From NCBI RefSeq assembly GCF_017565645.3, contig NZ_CP086136.1:8787501-8851500 (forward strand): a stretch of DNA of 64,000 nt, written 5' to 3'. Positions 20,816 to 30,098 of this stretch are shown here, in pieces; position 1 is the first letter of the stretch; every line of letters begins with the position of its first letter. The translations under genes were made by a program, and so were the position numbers. The notes beneath the pieces are model-generated. The model did no database searches. It saw only the letters and a program-made list of their open reading frames with translations, and was not told where the DNA came from. Source of the stretch: Bradyrhizobium barranii subsp. barranii (lineage in GTDB: Bacteria > Pseudomonadota > Alphaproteobacteria > Rhizobiales > Xanthobacteraceae).

Positions 20816-21945
20816 GGCGCTGCGGCCGCTTCGGCGGTGTCGCCGGCCGGCCGCGCGGCGCGGCTGTTGCCACCGTCGGCGTATGTCGGCACATGCGCCA
20901 GCATGCCGCCGTCGATGCACACGACCTGGCCGGTGATGAACGCAGCATCGTCGGAGAGCAGGAACGCCACCAGCGCGGCCACGTCCTCGGGGCGGCCGAC
21001 GCGCGGCAGGAGCTGGTGGCGGCGCAGATGCCGTTGCATGCATTCGTCCAGCTTGGCGAGGAGACGCTCGGTCATGATGAGACCCGGCGCAACCGCGTTG
21101 CAGCGGATCTGCGCATGACCATACTGGGTGGCGAGTGAGGCCGACAGCATGTTCATCGCCGCCTTCGACGCGGCGTAGGACGTCAGTGCGGTGTCACCAC
21201 TGAGCCCCTGGCACGACGACACGGTGACGATCGCGCCACCGCCGCGGGCGATCATCCGCGGGACGGCCTGCCGGCAGCAGAGCAGCGTGCCACGCAGATT
21301 GACCGCCATGGTCTGATCCCAGACCGCCAGGTCCAGGTCAAGGATCGCGCTGTCGCGCGGCGTCAAATGCATGGCGCTCGCGTTGTTCACCAGCAGGTCG
21401 ACCCCACCAAAGTGCCGCTCCGCCGTCTCGAACAGCGCCGCCACCGCCTGTGCATCGGCAATGTCCGTGGCCAGGGCCAGCGCACGGCCCGCTTCGGTCG
21501 CGATCTGCGCGGTGCAGGCGATGGCCGCCGAGCCGTCAATGTCGGCCACCACTACCCTGCCGCCCTCGCGCGCGATGGCGAGGGCGCATGCCTTGCCGAT
21601 GCCGGCGCCGGCGCCGGTCACCACGGCCACCTTGCCTTCGAACCGTCCATCGTGTCGTCCTGGATTGCGTTGGTCTTTCGCGGCATGCCGCTCGGCCTCC
21701 GCCGGAGAAGGCGCAGGGTCGGCGCTGGCGCGCTCGTCATCGCCAGCATCGCTTTCAATGACCCGAATGGCGGCGACCGGGCACTGGCTGGCCGCGAGCC
21801 GCACGGCGGCGTGCAGCGCCTGGGGGACCGTCGCCACGCCCACTTCGGCCACGCCGTCCGGTTCGCGCTGGCGAAAGGTGCCCGGCAGTGTCAGCACGCA
21901 CTGCCCGGTGGTCCCGCACAGATCCTGGTCGACCACGATGCGCAT
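20806..21945 (-). CDS. Ferredoxin-SDR fusion of the gibberellin operon
   Basis: 379 residues in one uninterrupted frame from the ATG at 21945. Residues 1-65 are a small 3Fe-4S-type ferredoxin with the cysteine pattern CGTTGQC and SQCP. A linker of about 40 acidic and proline-rich residues follows. Residues from about 105 are a short-chain dehydrogenase/reductase with the NAD(P) motif TGAGAGIG, NNASA, catalytic Ser in VTVSS, the YAASK Tyr-Lys pair, and a C-terminal CIDGG. In most gibberellin operons fd and sdr are separate genes; the SDR oxidises GA12-aldehyde to GA12 or supports late steps while the ferredoxin feeds electrons to the P450s. A frameshift joining two genes cannot be excluded, but both domains are complete. 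Confidence 0.85.
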   Translation of the reverse strand: MRIVVDQDLCGTTGQCVLTLPGTFRQREPDGVAEVGVATVPQALHAAVRLAASQCPVAAIRVIESDAGDDERASADPAPSPAEAERHAAKDQRNPGRHDGRFEGKVAVVTGAGAGIGKACALAIAREGGRVVVADIDGSAAIACTAQIATEAGRALALATDIADAQAVAALFETAERHFGGVDLLVNNASAMHLTPRDSAILDLDLAVWDQTMAVNLRGTLLCCRQAVPRMIARGGGAIVTVSSCQGLSGDTALTSYAASKAAMNMLSASLATQYGHAQIRCNAVAPGLIMTERLLAKLDECMQRHLRRHQLLPRVGRPEDVAALVAFLLSDDAAFITGQVVCIDGGMLAHVPTYADGGNSRAARPAGDTAEAAAAPCG

Positions 21946-21946
21946 C

Positions 21947-23230
21947 TCAGCCCCCCTGCGCGTGCAGCCGTACCGGCAGCGCGCGGAACGTCCTAAGGAA
22001 GGCGGAGGGTTCCCGGGTCGGCTGCTCGGCCAATGCCAGCGTGGGGAAGCGCGCCTGGATCCGCGGCAGGCTCTCGGCCAACTGCACCCGGGCCAGTTGC
22101 GCACCGAGGCAGAAGTGGATGCCGTGGCCGAAGCTCAGCATGATCTTGCCGTCGGTCGACATGCCAGGACTGGTGCCGTAGAACCGCGCGGGATTGAAGC
22201 GGTCGGGATTGGCGAAGGCGTCCGGGTCGCGATTGCCGGCCGCAATCAGCACGCGCACGTCCGCGTCCTTCGGGATCACCACGCCGCCCAGTTCGATGTC
22301 GCGCTGGGCGATACGCGGGATGGAGCTGAACATGGCGGGCGCGTCGCAGCGCAGGACTTCTTCGACGAATGCCCTCAGCCCCGCGGCGTCTGCCTGCAGC
22401 CAGTGCCGCTGTTCGGGATACGCCAGCATCGCCAGGACGGCATGGTCGATGCTCGCAGCAGTGGTGACGAAGCCGCCCAGCAGCATGCCCCACAGCATGC
22501 TGATCAACTCCGCATCCGACAGCGTGTCGGCATCGTCGTCATGTGCGCCGACCAGCATCGACACGATGTCGCGGCGGGGATCGGTGCGCTTGCGCTGTAT
22601 GAGGTCGCCGAAGTAGGCCTGCACCTTGGCGCTGGCCCGGTCCGCCGCGGCGAGCTGGGGATCGCTGGCGTGCGGGCCCAGGCCTTCCAGAATGGCGCCG
22701 ATGCCGGCAGCGAGCCCGAACATGTCGTCTTGGGGCATGCCGAACAGTTCGGCGAAAACCAGCATGGGCAAGGCCAGCGCGAATTCCCGATGCAGGTCCA
22801 CCGCCTCCCCGCGCTCCAGCGCGGGCGTTATGCCGTCCAGGCGCGCTGCGACGATGCGCGCGATGCTCGGCCGCAGGTTGTCGATCTGGCCCATGGTGAA
22901 ATCGCGCGAGATCAGCCGGCGCAGACGCGTATGCGTCGGTGGGTCCTTCATCGCTAGCGTGGACGCCAGCAGATTGAGCGACGGGCTGGTCGCCGCACGC
23001 GAGAAATAGCGCGCCAGTTCGCCGGGCGCCGGCCCCCGAAACGCATCGCCCGTGGCCTTGAACGCCCAGTAGATGTCGGCGTGGCGGCTCAACAGAAAGA
23101 GGCCCGACGCCGCGCGATGCACCGGATCGTGCTCGCGCAACCATCGCATGAACGGATACGGGTCGTGGATGCACGCTGGCGACGCCAGTTCGGCGAAGGC
23201 GTCCCGGCATGCTGCAGTGGTTTCTTGCAC
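21947..23230 (-). CDS. Cytochrome P450 CYP114 of gibberellin biosynthesis
   Basis: About 427 residues from a GTG at 23230; the open frame extends upstream but those residues are not P450-like. Landmarks: I-helix [13 protein letters not shown], ExxR in EEVLRCDAP, and heme loop [16 protein letters not shown] with the cysteine ligand. In characterised bacterial pathways CYP114 acts with the operon ferredoxin on ent-kaurenoic acid (7-beta hydroxylation and ring contraction). It ends next to the ferredoxin-SDR start, consistent with coupled translation. Confidence 0.85.
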   Translation of the reverse strand: MQETTAACRDAFAELASPACIHDPYPFMRWLREHDPVHRAASGLFLLSRHADIYWAFKATGDAFRGPAPGELARYFSRAATSPSLNLLASTLAMKDPPTHTRLRRLISRDFTMGQIDNLRPSIARIVAARLDGITPALERGEAVDLHREFALALPMLVFAELFGMPQDDMFGLAAGIGAILEGLGPHASDPQLAAADRASAKVQAYFGDLIQRKRTDPRRDIVSMLVGAHDDDADTLSDAELISMLWGMLLGGFVTTAASIDHAVLAMLAYPEQRHWLQADAAGLRAFVEEVLRCDAPAMFSSIPRIAQRDIELGGVVIPKDADVRVLIAAGNRDPDAFANPDRFNPARFYGTSPGMSTDGKIMLSFGHGIHFCLGAQLARVQLAESLPRIQARFPTLALAEQPTREPSAFLRTFRALPVRLHAQGG

Positions 23231-23321
23231 GTCGATGGTTACCTGTTGGTTGGCTGGCTGATCTGACGGGCGCGCGCCAGGCGCGCCGGCAGTTGCGGAG
23301 AAGATCGCGATCCGCGGCGCA

Positions 23322-24526
23322 TCACCAGCGCACCGGGAACTCCTCGAACCCACCAGTGATGATCTCCTTGCGCAACTTCAATTCTTCGGGCGACACGGCC
23401 AGGCGCAGCGCGGGAAAGCGCTGGAAGATCGAACCGAACACCACCTTGAGTTCCAGCCTGGCCAGCGCCGCGCCGATGCATCAGTGCGGCCCGGAAGAGA
23501 ACGCCAAGTGCGGCTCTCCGTCGCGTCCGATGTCGAAGATTTCCGGGTCGACAATGGCGCGTATCGAACGACGTCGCCGGCAGGCCGACCAGCACCTTGC
23601 TCTCCGCGGAAATATGCACGCCCGCGATGGTCACGTCGGTCCTCGGATAGCGCATGATGCCATCCCAGCCCGCGCCCGGCGGGTACATGCGCAGGATTTC
23701 CTCTACCGCCTTGTCGATCAGGGACGGATCGCCGACCAGGCGTTCGCGCTGTTGCGGATGGCGGAACATGGCCAGAAGGCCGAATTCGATCTGTGCGACG
23801 GTGCTCTCGTGCCCCGCCACCAGCATGCCCGCCGCCAGGCCAACCGCCTCTTCCTCGCTCGCCTTGCCCTGGTCGACCGCAGCGAGCAGATCCGCCAGCA
23901 GGTTGTCGTCCGGATCCTGGCGCTTGTCGCGCATCTTGCCGCGAATGTAGGCGCGCAGTTCTTCCCAGGCCAGGCGGGACGCGCTGGCGCGGGCCGCTTT
24001 CATGCTGGTGCGTCATCACCTCATCGGACAGCCCGGCGAAAAAGGCGTGATCCTCGTAGAGCACGCCCATCAGCGCGCTGATGACCATGGCCGGAAGCGG
24101 AAAGGAGAGGTGGCGCCGCAGGTCGGCGGGCTGGGGCTGGGCCGCCAGCGTCTCGAACAAGTGCGCGGCGATCGCTTCGACCTGCGGCACGAGCAGCTTC
24201 ACCCTGCGGTTACTGAAGGCCGGCGCCACGATCGCGCGTAGCCGGGCATGCTCGCGCCCCTCGTGCGAGACCAGCCACCCCGGCGAACCGAGAATCACCG
24301 AATCCGGGGTGAATGCCGCCGGCGGCATTCCCGCGGGCCGGAACGCCGCGTCGGACAGCACCGCCTTGGCCTCGTCATAGCCTGTCACCCACCAGCCTTC
24401 GTGCCCGGAGGGGAAGCGCACGCGGTGGATCGGACCGCTGGCGCGTAGCGCCAACATCTCGGGCGAGGGCTCGATGTGATCGACGCGCCACATCGGCAGC
24501 GTCGGCAAGGGTTGTTGTTCGGACAT
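23322..24526 (-). pseudogene. CYP112 P450, broken by two frameshifts and a stop
   Basis: The N-terminal half starts well at the ATG at 24526 (MSEQQPLPTLPMWR) and reads through LPAMVISALMG to EVMTHQHE. Near 23986 an extra base moves the reading frame. The middle (LAWEELRAYI, MLVAGHEST, EEILRMYPPGAGWD, VLVGLPATSFD) lies in another frame until about 23562, where a second length change restores the first. The heme loop LAFSSGPH is then followed directly by TGA (23481-23483) in the codon before the heme-ligand Cys (CIGAALA). Native CYP112 converts ent-kaurene to ent-kaurenoic acid, the first oxidation in the pathway. Three independent lesions make a functional product very unlikely unless they are sequence errors. 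Confidence 0.85.
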
Positions 24527-24542
24527 GGTGGCACTTCACTCT

Positions 24543-24840
24543 CTAAGCGATGGAAGGGCGGAAGGTGACCGGCAGGCGCTGCGGGCAGCGAATGACGTAA
24601 GACGGCATGTAGACGACGTCCTCCGCGGCGATGGTCAGCGCCAGATGCTCCAGCCGCACGAACAGCGCGGGGAAGGCGCAGCCCAATTCCAGACGCGCCA
24701 GCGCTGCGCCCAGGCAGAAATGCGGCCCCTGGCCGAACGACAGGTGCGGGTTGCGCCGCCGGGTGACATCGAACCTGTCGGCATCGCCATAGATCGACTG
24801 ACCGTACGGATTGGTGAAGGAGGTTCGACCGTGCCCCCGA
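24543..24840 (-). pseudogene. CYP115 C-terminal remnant
   Basis: A frame of about 95 residues with P450 character begins near 24835 and ends at a TAG at 24543. It contains NPYGQSIYGDADRFDV, the heme loop LSFGQGPHFCLGAALARLE and the P450 C-terminus, but no N-terminal 300 residues. In gibberellin operons CYP115 is the first gene and makes bioactive GA4 from GA9; many rhizobia carry only such a 3-prime remnant at this position, so a 5-prime truncation here is expected. Upstream the frame is unrelated DNA. Confidence 0.75.
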
Positions 24841-25024
24841 TGTGTCCGCCAATATAGCCTCCGGACCAGTCCCACACCGTAAACAGAGCAAATCGCGTGC
24901 CGAAGTGAATTCGCAGGCTCAGCAGGCACTACATAGCTGCGCGTAGTGTCAGGTTTCTGGCATTCAGTCTCAATGCCGACAACGGGCGCAGCAAGTGCCC
25001 GACAAAGGCCTGCTCTCGCGCTGA

Positions 25025-25186
25025 ATGTGCGGGGCAGCCCTTGCGCGAAATTTCAAGCATCTGGATTGGCTGCAGCAGGTGTGGTTCGCCGGAAACCACT
25101 CCGATGCCGCCGGGGTCATCGAACGCGATCGCGTCAGCCTGTCCGGAGGGCAAGACCTCGCCGCCTTCGTGGCTCTGGTTACCTAG
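25025..25186 (+). pseudogene. DUF2235-type hydrolase fragment
   Basis: A 53-codon piece contains LDWLQQVWFAGNHSD, which resembles the core of DUF2235 (alpha/beta hydrolase domain found in phospholipase-like effectors). It ends at a TAG after departing from the family pattern. Nothing else of the domain is visible nearby. Treated as decayed. Confidence 0.35.
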
Positions 25187-25229
25187 ATGCGGAAGCTCGG
25201 GGACGGGGCGCGGTCGCAGCGTCACGATG

Positions 25230-25530
25230 CCGGGAGTGGACTGAGCGCGAGCTAGATAAGGCGATTCAAGCTATCCTTGAGGGGGTGCCGGCAGCGAAGT
25301 TGAAGGACAAGATCGGCACTCTGGAAGCACGCAAGCATGAGCGTCTGCTCGAGGCCGTGCAGCAGCGCCTTGATGCAAACACAGAGGCGATGCGCCAGCA
25401 TCGCGAGACAGTCGAGCATCCGTTCGGCACGATAAGGCTCGCATGGGAGCGACGCAATTCCTGAACCAAACGCTTCCAAAAGTAGCTACGGAGATGCCTC
25501 TCGGTTCTGGCCTTTAGCGTAGGGCGCATT
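25230..25530 (+). pseudogene. Serine-recombinase and IS1182-type transposase fragments
   Basis: Two remnants are fused. First, RELDKAIQAILEGVPAAKL and TLEARKHE match the coiled C-terminal region of large serine recombinases. Then RQHRETVEHPFGTIR, followed in a shifted frame by MGATQFLNQTLPKV and TEM, matches the conserved C-terminus of IS1182-family transposases. Neither is functional. They mark old mobile-element turnover between the gibberellin operon and nopT. Confidence 0.5.
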
Positions 25531-26107
25531 AGATTAGCGACCAGCGCCGGGGTGCATTCTGTGGCGCCGCCCGCAGCGGCGCAATCGCTGGAGTCGCGCC
25601 CCTCAGGTCCTGCAGGGAGCACCCTGGCAATTTGGAAAACTCCGACGCTTTCACCGTTCGAAGATAAGGTGCCTTGTCAATCAAGACTTTGGCTTTTCAG
25701 GATGAAGCTGCTTGTAAGAGTCACAGCTGGACCAATATCGATGCGCCGGCTTTGCGTGCTTCAAACGAAAGTTGATGTCGTGGAAAGTCATATTCTGCGC
25801 ACAGTCGGTCTGGATCAAGCGCGTGGTTCGATAGCGGACGGCATGGATTGTCGCCGCAGCAATTGTTTCTTGGCGACGTCAGTTGAGCAAACCGCAGGCG
25901 GCCATTGCGAAACAGAATTGCAATTTGTGCCGACCGTCATGGATAGCGGGGTGCCGCCCCCCCGCTTTCGATGCCGGCACAATCGCAAGCCGGCACGCAG
26001 CCGCCTATCCGCTGCAGATTTGCCCCCGCCGCGACCGAACGCAAGCGCCGGCCGACGCATCCGCGCCTTCACAGAAGGCGTCAATCACCGCGGCCTGAAG
26101 GCCCAAC
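25531..26107. other. No gene recognised downstream of nopT
   Basis: Frames on both strands are present, one of them 192 codons on the plus strand, but none has a family signature or a convincing start. Confidence 0.4.
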
Positions 26108-26923
26108 TCACTGCATCCTTTGCGTCGTGATTGTCGACAAATGCTGCCCGTTGGGATTCCTGTAACGATTGGCGAGGCTTTGTAACAATGAAGCCATCTG
26201 GTCAGGATCTGATCGAACAGTAAATTCTCCATAGTTAGGGTCGAAAAGCGTGGTCGTTCCATTCGAGGCCGACGTCGCCACTGTGTGGGCGCCGCCTTCA
26301 GCGAAATACAAGCTGAGTAAATGGTTCGATCCGTCTTCGTTGATTTCGTTCACCATGGACTTGACGTTCGAAGACTTGCCGAATGCGAATCTCTTCTCTT
26401 CTCCAGCCGGTTCCAAGCCTGCTTCCTCCAAAATGGTATTTTGTGCCTGAAGGTCGGCCTGAGAAGATCCTGCTCCCCTGCTTCGTAACTGATCCTTAAG
26501 ACCTTGATATTGCTGCTGCCGTTCAGCCGCTGAGGCGTGCGTTTGCGATCCGGGTGTAAGCGCACTCATTCGGGTTGATGGGCTGTTGCTAAGATTGCGG
26601 AACCACTCCGCAGTCAGCCCGACGCAGATGCCGTCCACATTCGCATCACGCAGGTCGGCCGTTCTGTATTCGAACAAGGAGGTGGCCGGACTCTCTGGAG
26701 AGGATGTACTGGGTTCGGAGGCGCTAGAGGTTTGAACGTTTGCATCCAAGGTATGTGGCTTGCTGCAGCAGGCCCCCATCTTGTCAGGCAACTCCCCCGA
26801 TCGTGAGCTCCACTGGGGCGCGAGATCTGCAAGTGTTTCTGTAAAGCTGCCGCTATCCACCGACTGGCTCGGTTCGTCAGTTTGGCTAGTGCGTGTAGAT
26901 GAGCCACCGATTCGATCATACAT
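26108..26923 (-). CDS. nopT: Type III effector NopT (C58 cysteine protease, YopT/AvrPphB family)
   Basis: 271 residues. The catalytic triad is visible: Cys100 (VDGICVGLTAEW), His213 (GGAHTVAT) and Asp228 (LFDPNYG). The self-cleavage motif DKM lies at 47-49 and is followed by Gly50, Cys52 and Cys53, the acylation site by which NopT is myristoylated and palmitoylated after autoprocessing in plant cells. The first 45 residues are serine/threonine-rich, as in type III secretion signals. The known NGR234 protein uses an equivalent Cys-His-Asp triad. A tts-box-like element lies 72 bases upstream. The gene appears intact. Confidence 0.9.
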   Translation of the reverse strand: MYDRIGGSSTRTSQTDEPSQSVDSGSFTETLADLAPQWSSRSGELPDKMGACCSKPHTLDANVQTSSASEPSTSSPESPATSLFEYRTADLRDANVDGICVGLTAEWFRNLSNSPSTRMSALTPGSQTHASAAERQQQYQGLKDQLRSRGAGSSQADLQAQNTILEEAGLEPAGEEKRFAFGKSSNVKSMVNEINEDGSNHLLSLYFAEGGAHTVATSASNGTTTLFDPNYGEFTVRSDPDQMASLLQSLANRYRNPNGQHLSTITTQRMQ

Positions 26924-26994
26924 GACGATTCACCTCTCTGTGCTACCCTAGTCTCTTCGCATCAATTCGGGCTGCTCAGGCCCTGCGGCGAGGA

Positions 26995-27024
26995 TACCCG
27001 GACAAGCTGATGGCGAGCTGACGG
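26995..27024 (-). promoter_or_regulatory. tts box upstream of nopT (TtsI-binding site)
   Basis: Read on the minus strand, GTCAGCT and CAGCTTG form the two half-sites separated by about seven bases, close to the rhizobial tts-box consensus in which GTCAGCT and AAAGCT half-sites are spaced similarly. It sits 72 bp upstream of the nopT ATG with the right polarity. TtsI, induced by flavonoid-activated NodD, would switch on the gene. Confidence 0.65.
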
Positions 27025-27321
27025 ACAGCAGTTGTACAGCTAAGAAAGCGTTCCTTTGTCGGACTTCTGACAACGTCGGATACGCCTCGGCGTAGTGCTG
27101 TGTCAGATCCTCAGATTCCGGAACGCCACCGACAGGCTATCGCTGCGATGCTCGCGCGGCATCGAGCGCCCACGAACCCGAAATCGAGAGCAATGACAGG
27201 ATGCTCGCGGATTGTCTCGAGCGGTTCGGTGTTGCTGCGTAAGCGGTGTGTCTCCCACACCTTGTTTGGCGTGAGCTGATCGGCAACATGCGAGCCGTCA
27301 TATACAGTAAGGTTCGCATAT

Positions 27322-27735
27322 ATGGTTGACCATATAGTTGACGCTTCAGAGCCACGGGGCCGGGTGGATATCCAGGTCGGAGCGGGGCGTCGGCGGCGGT
27401 GGAGCGCCGTGGTCAAGGGGCGGATCGTGGCGGAGTCATATGCGCCGGGCACAGTTGTGTCCGAGGTGGCGCGCCGGCACGACCTCTCACCGCAACACCT
27501 GTTTGCTTGGCGCAAGGCCGCGCGTGCCGGTCTGCTGAGCTTGCCGGCGGAGGATGCACCGCTCTTCGTTCCGGTGGTGTCGGAGCTTCGCCCCGCTGGG
27601 ATGTGCGTGGAAGCGGCAACGCGGAACGGGATAACGATCAGCATCGAGATTGGCGATGCGGTAGTTCGCGCAGCGGCGGGGGTCGATCCGGCCTGGCTGC
27701 GCGATGTGCTGCGGGCCGTGAGGGCGACGACATGA
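27322..27735 (+). CDS. tnpA: IS66-family accessory protein TnpA (helix-turn-helix)
   Basis: 137 residues. The centre carries RRRRWSAVVKGRIVAES and GTVVSEVARRHDLSPQHLF, the helix-turn-helix of IS66 OrfA proteins, followed by WRKAARAGLL and a C-terminal domain ending in WLRDVLRAVR. It overlaps the start of tnpB by four bases (ATGA). The rest of the element is missing because another element follows. Confidence 0.85.
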   Translation: MVDHIVDASEPRGRVDIQVGAGRRRRWSAVVKGRIVAESYAPGTVVSEVARRHDLSPQHLFAWRKAARAGLLSLPAEDAPLFVPVVSELRPAGMCVEAATRNGITISIEIGDAVVRAAAGVDPAWLRDVLRAVRATT

Positions 27736-27790
27736 TCGCGGCTTCGGCGGGCGTGAAGATCATGGTCGCGACGCGGCCGGTCGACTTTCG
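27732..27790 (+). pseudogene. tnpB: IS66 tnpB, first 20 codons only
   Basis: The canonical TnpB start MIAASAGVKIMVATRPVDF is followed, just where GADAL would be expected, by unrelated DNA containing TAATTATGCGG. The element was evidently interrupted by the recombinase-trio insertion at about 27791. Confidence 0.8.
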
Positions 27791-27945
27791 TAATTATGCG
27801 GAGCCCACGATTATGCGGAGTGTGCGGCCGTTCAATCCGAGACCCGCTTCGTTATCAACAGTTTAGTTCCTGCTGCCCTCTTTCTCACTCAGCATAATCT
27901 GAGGCCTTTCTTCCTGCCTTGATGGCAACGAAAGGGAGACAAGGA

Positions 27946-29184
27946 ATGGCCAAGTCGAGTGAGGATCACTGCCACGGGCTGCGCTGCATGGACGCAGGCG
28001 ATCTCGACCCGCTGGTGACGGAGTTCACACGACACCTGACGGTGTTGGGGCATAAGAGCTTGACGGTGAGCGGCTATGACGCTGCAGCCCGTCACCTCGC
28101 GCAATGGCTGACGCTGGCCAAGATCGCAGTCGCTGATATCGATGATGGCGTCGCCGATCGGTTCGCTCGGCATCGCTGTCGATGCCACGGCATCCGTCGC
28201 GAGAGGAGCGTGTCCGCGAAGTACGTGAGGCGGGTACGCCGGTTCATCGAGTTTCTCGGCGAGCGCGGAATCGTCCAGCGCAAGCCGAAGCCCGCATTAC
28301 CGACGCCCCACCGCCGGGTGGTCGAGTTCCAGGACTGGCTGCGACAGCATCGCGGCGTCACAGAGCTGACAATAGATCGGCACGGTCGCATGGTCATGCG
28401 GCTGCTCCCGGCGCTTGGCATCAGGCCGCGAAGTTGGAATGCTCAGCTCATTCGCGACGTGATCATTGCAGAGACGAAGCGGGTCTCGCTGGCCTATGTG
28501 AAGACGATGACGATGGCGCTGAGAGGATATTTGCGGTTCCTCAGCGCACGGGGGTTGTGCCGAGCTGGACTCGATCAGGCTGTGCCAATCATTCCGCAGT
28601 GGCGACTGTCGTCGCTGCCGCGATACATCCGCTCGTCGGATGTCGAGACGTTGATTGCAACGTGCGATCAGACCACGGCGACTGGCGTGCGTGATCGGGC
28701 GATCCTGCTGCTGTTGGCACGACTGGGCTTGCGGGCCGGCGACATTCTCTCTCTTCGTCTCACCGATGTTGATTGGCAACAGGCGACACTGTCGGTTCGT
28801 GGCAAGGGGCGGCGGGAGACGAGATTACCATTGCCGCAAGACGCCGGGGATGCCTTGCTCGCTTATCTGGATCAGGCCCGGCCGCACGTCGCCGATGTTC
28901 GAATCTTCTTCATGTCGAATGCACCAATCCGGCCGCTGACAGGTTCGAGCGCAGTCTCTGATGTTGTGCGTAGTGCAATACGAAAGGCCGGTATCCCCGT
29001 TCCGTCGAATGGGGCCAACCTGCTTCGGCATTCGGCCGCGACGGCCATGCTCCGGGGCGGCGCGACGCTCGACACGGTTGGCGCCGTACTGCGCCACCGC
29101 TCACCGGACATGACCGCACACTACGCCAAAGTCGACGTGACGATGCTGCTGCAGATCGCGCAGCCCTGGCCGGGAGATGCGTGA
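27946..29184 (+). CDS. Tyrosine recombinase, first of the trio
   Basis: 412 residues from the ATG at 27946 (GGGAG seven bases upstream). It has an N-terminal SAM-like core-binding domain and a C-terminal catalytic domain with Arg in LLLARLGLRAGDILSL, Lys in GKGRRETRLPL, the LLRHSAAT box, and the Tyr in DMTAHYAKVDV. Active-site residues appear complete. The next gene starts within its stop codon. Confidence 0.9.
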   Translation: MAKSSEDHCHGLRCMDAGDLDPLVTEFTRHLTVLGHKSLTVSGYDAAARHLAQWLTLAKIAVADIDDGVADRFARHRCRCHGIRRERSVSAKYVRRVRRFIEFLGERGIVQRKPKPALPTPHRRVVEFQDWLRQHRGVTELTIDRHGRMVMRLLPALGIRPRSWNAQLIRDVIIAETKRVSLAYVKTMTMALRGYLRFLSARGLCRAGLDQAVPIIPQWRLSSLPRYIRSSDVETLIATCDQTTATGVRDRAILLLLARLGLRAGDILSLRLTDVDWQQATLSVRGKGRRETRLPLPQDAGDALLAYLDQARPHVADVRIFFMSNAPIRPLTGSSAVSDVVRSAIRKAGIPVPSNGANLLRHSAATAMLRGGATLDTVGAVLRHRSPDMTAHYAKVDVTMLLQIAQPWPGDA

Positions 29185-30098
29185 TGCTGAGTCGATATCT
29201 TGCCAAATATGTGGACCAGCAGCAGTCGCTGGGGTTCAAGTTCCGTGTCCAGCAAATCCTGCTGAGGGGCTACGTCAGCTTCGCCGAGGAGTGCGGCGAC
29301 CGGCACATCAGAAGTGCCCGGGTCCTGGCATGGGCCGCACGTGCGCCGTCACCGGAGCAGCGCCGCAACCGGTTGCTTACCGTGCGGCGGTTCGCGCTGG
29401 CGATGCACGCCGAGAATCCGCGCCATCAGGTTCCGGCGGCGGATGCACTCGGCCACGCTGTCGTCAAGAGGCGACCGCCGTATATCTATAGTGCGGACGA
29501 GATCGCACGATTGCTTCGTGCTGCGGCGGCACTCCGGCCAGCGGGCTCGATCAGACCGACCATGTATGCAACGCTCTTCGGCCTGCTCACCGCTACTGGC
29601 ATGCGGATCGCAGAAGCATTGGCGCTGCAGATCGACGATGTAACTGCCGATGGGCTCGTCGTCCGACAGACCAAGTTCCAGAAGAGCCGGCTGTTGCCAC
29701 TTCACGCAACAGCTCGGCTGGCGCTCGACAGATATCTGGTCACCCGGCGGTCGCTAACCACCACAGATCGTGCTCTCTTCGTATCGGTTGCCGGGCAGTC
29801 GCTGCCCTACAACACCGTGCGACGCATCTTCCTGCAACTCCTCGACAGTACCAATCTCAGGGGCGCCTACGCGGGGCGAGATCCGCGCATCCACGATCTG
29901 CGCCACACCTTCGCGGTCCGCTCGCTGGAGCAGTGCCGCCACGATCGTGCTGCGATCGCCCGCCATATCGTGGCGCTCAGCACCTACCTCGGCCACGCCC
30001 ACGTGACCGACACCTATTGGTACTTGCAGGCGACGCCGACCCTAATGGGCCAGATCGCCGAGGCCGGCGAGGCATTGCTCACTGGAGGCGTCGCATGA
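29184..30098 (+). CDS. Tyrosine recombinase, second of the trio
   Basis: 304 residues; a GTG one codon earlier overlaps the previous stop. Catalytic pieces: Arg in LLTATGMRIAEALAL, Lys in TKFQKSRLLPLH, HDLRHTFAV, the GHAHV segment and Tyr in VTDTYWYLQ. It is typical of the middle RIT protein, with the extended insert HDRAAIARHI before the last motif. Intact. Confidence 0.9.
   Translation: MLSRYLAKYVDQQQSLGFKFRVQQILLRGYVSFAEECGDRHIRSARVLAWAARAPSPEQRRNRLLTVRRFALAMHAENPRHQVPAADALGHAVVKRRPPYIYSADEIARLLRAAAALRPAGSIRPTMYATLFGLLTATGMRIAEALALQIDDVTADGLVVRQTKFQKSRLLPLHATARLALDRYLVTRRSLTTTDRALFVSVAGQSLPYNTVRRIFLQLLDSTNLRGAYAGRDPRIHDLRHTFAVRSLEQCRHDRAAIARHIVALSTYLGHAHVTDTYWYLQATPTLMGQIAEAGEALLTGGVA

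Noticed and set aside
24543-24840. Functional CYP115 giving bioactive GA4
   Set aside because: Only the C-terminal quarter is present; the substrate-recognition and I-helix regions are missing.
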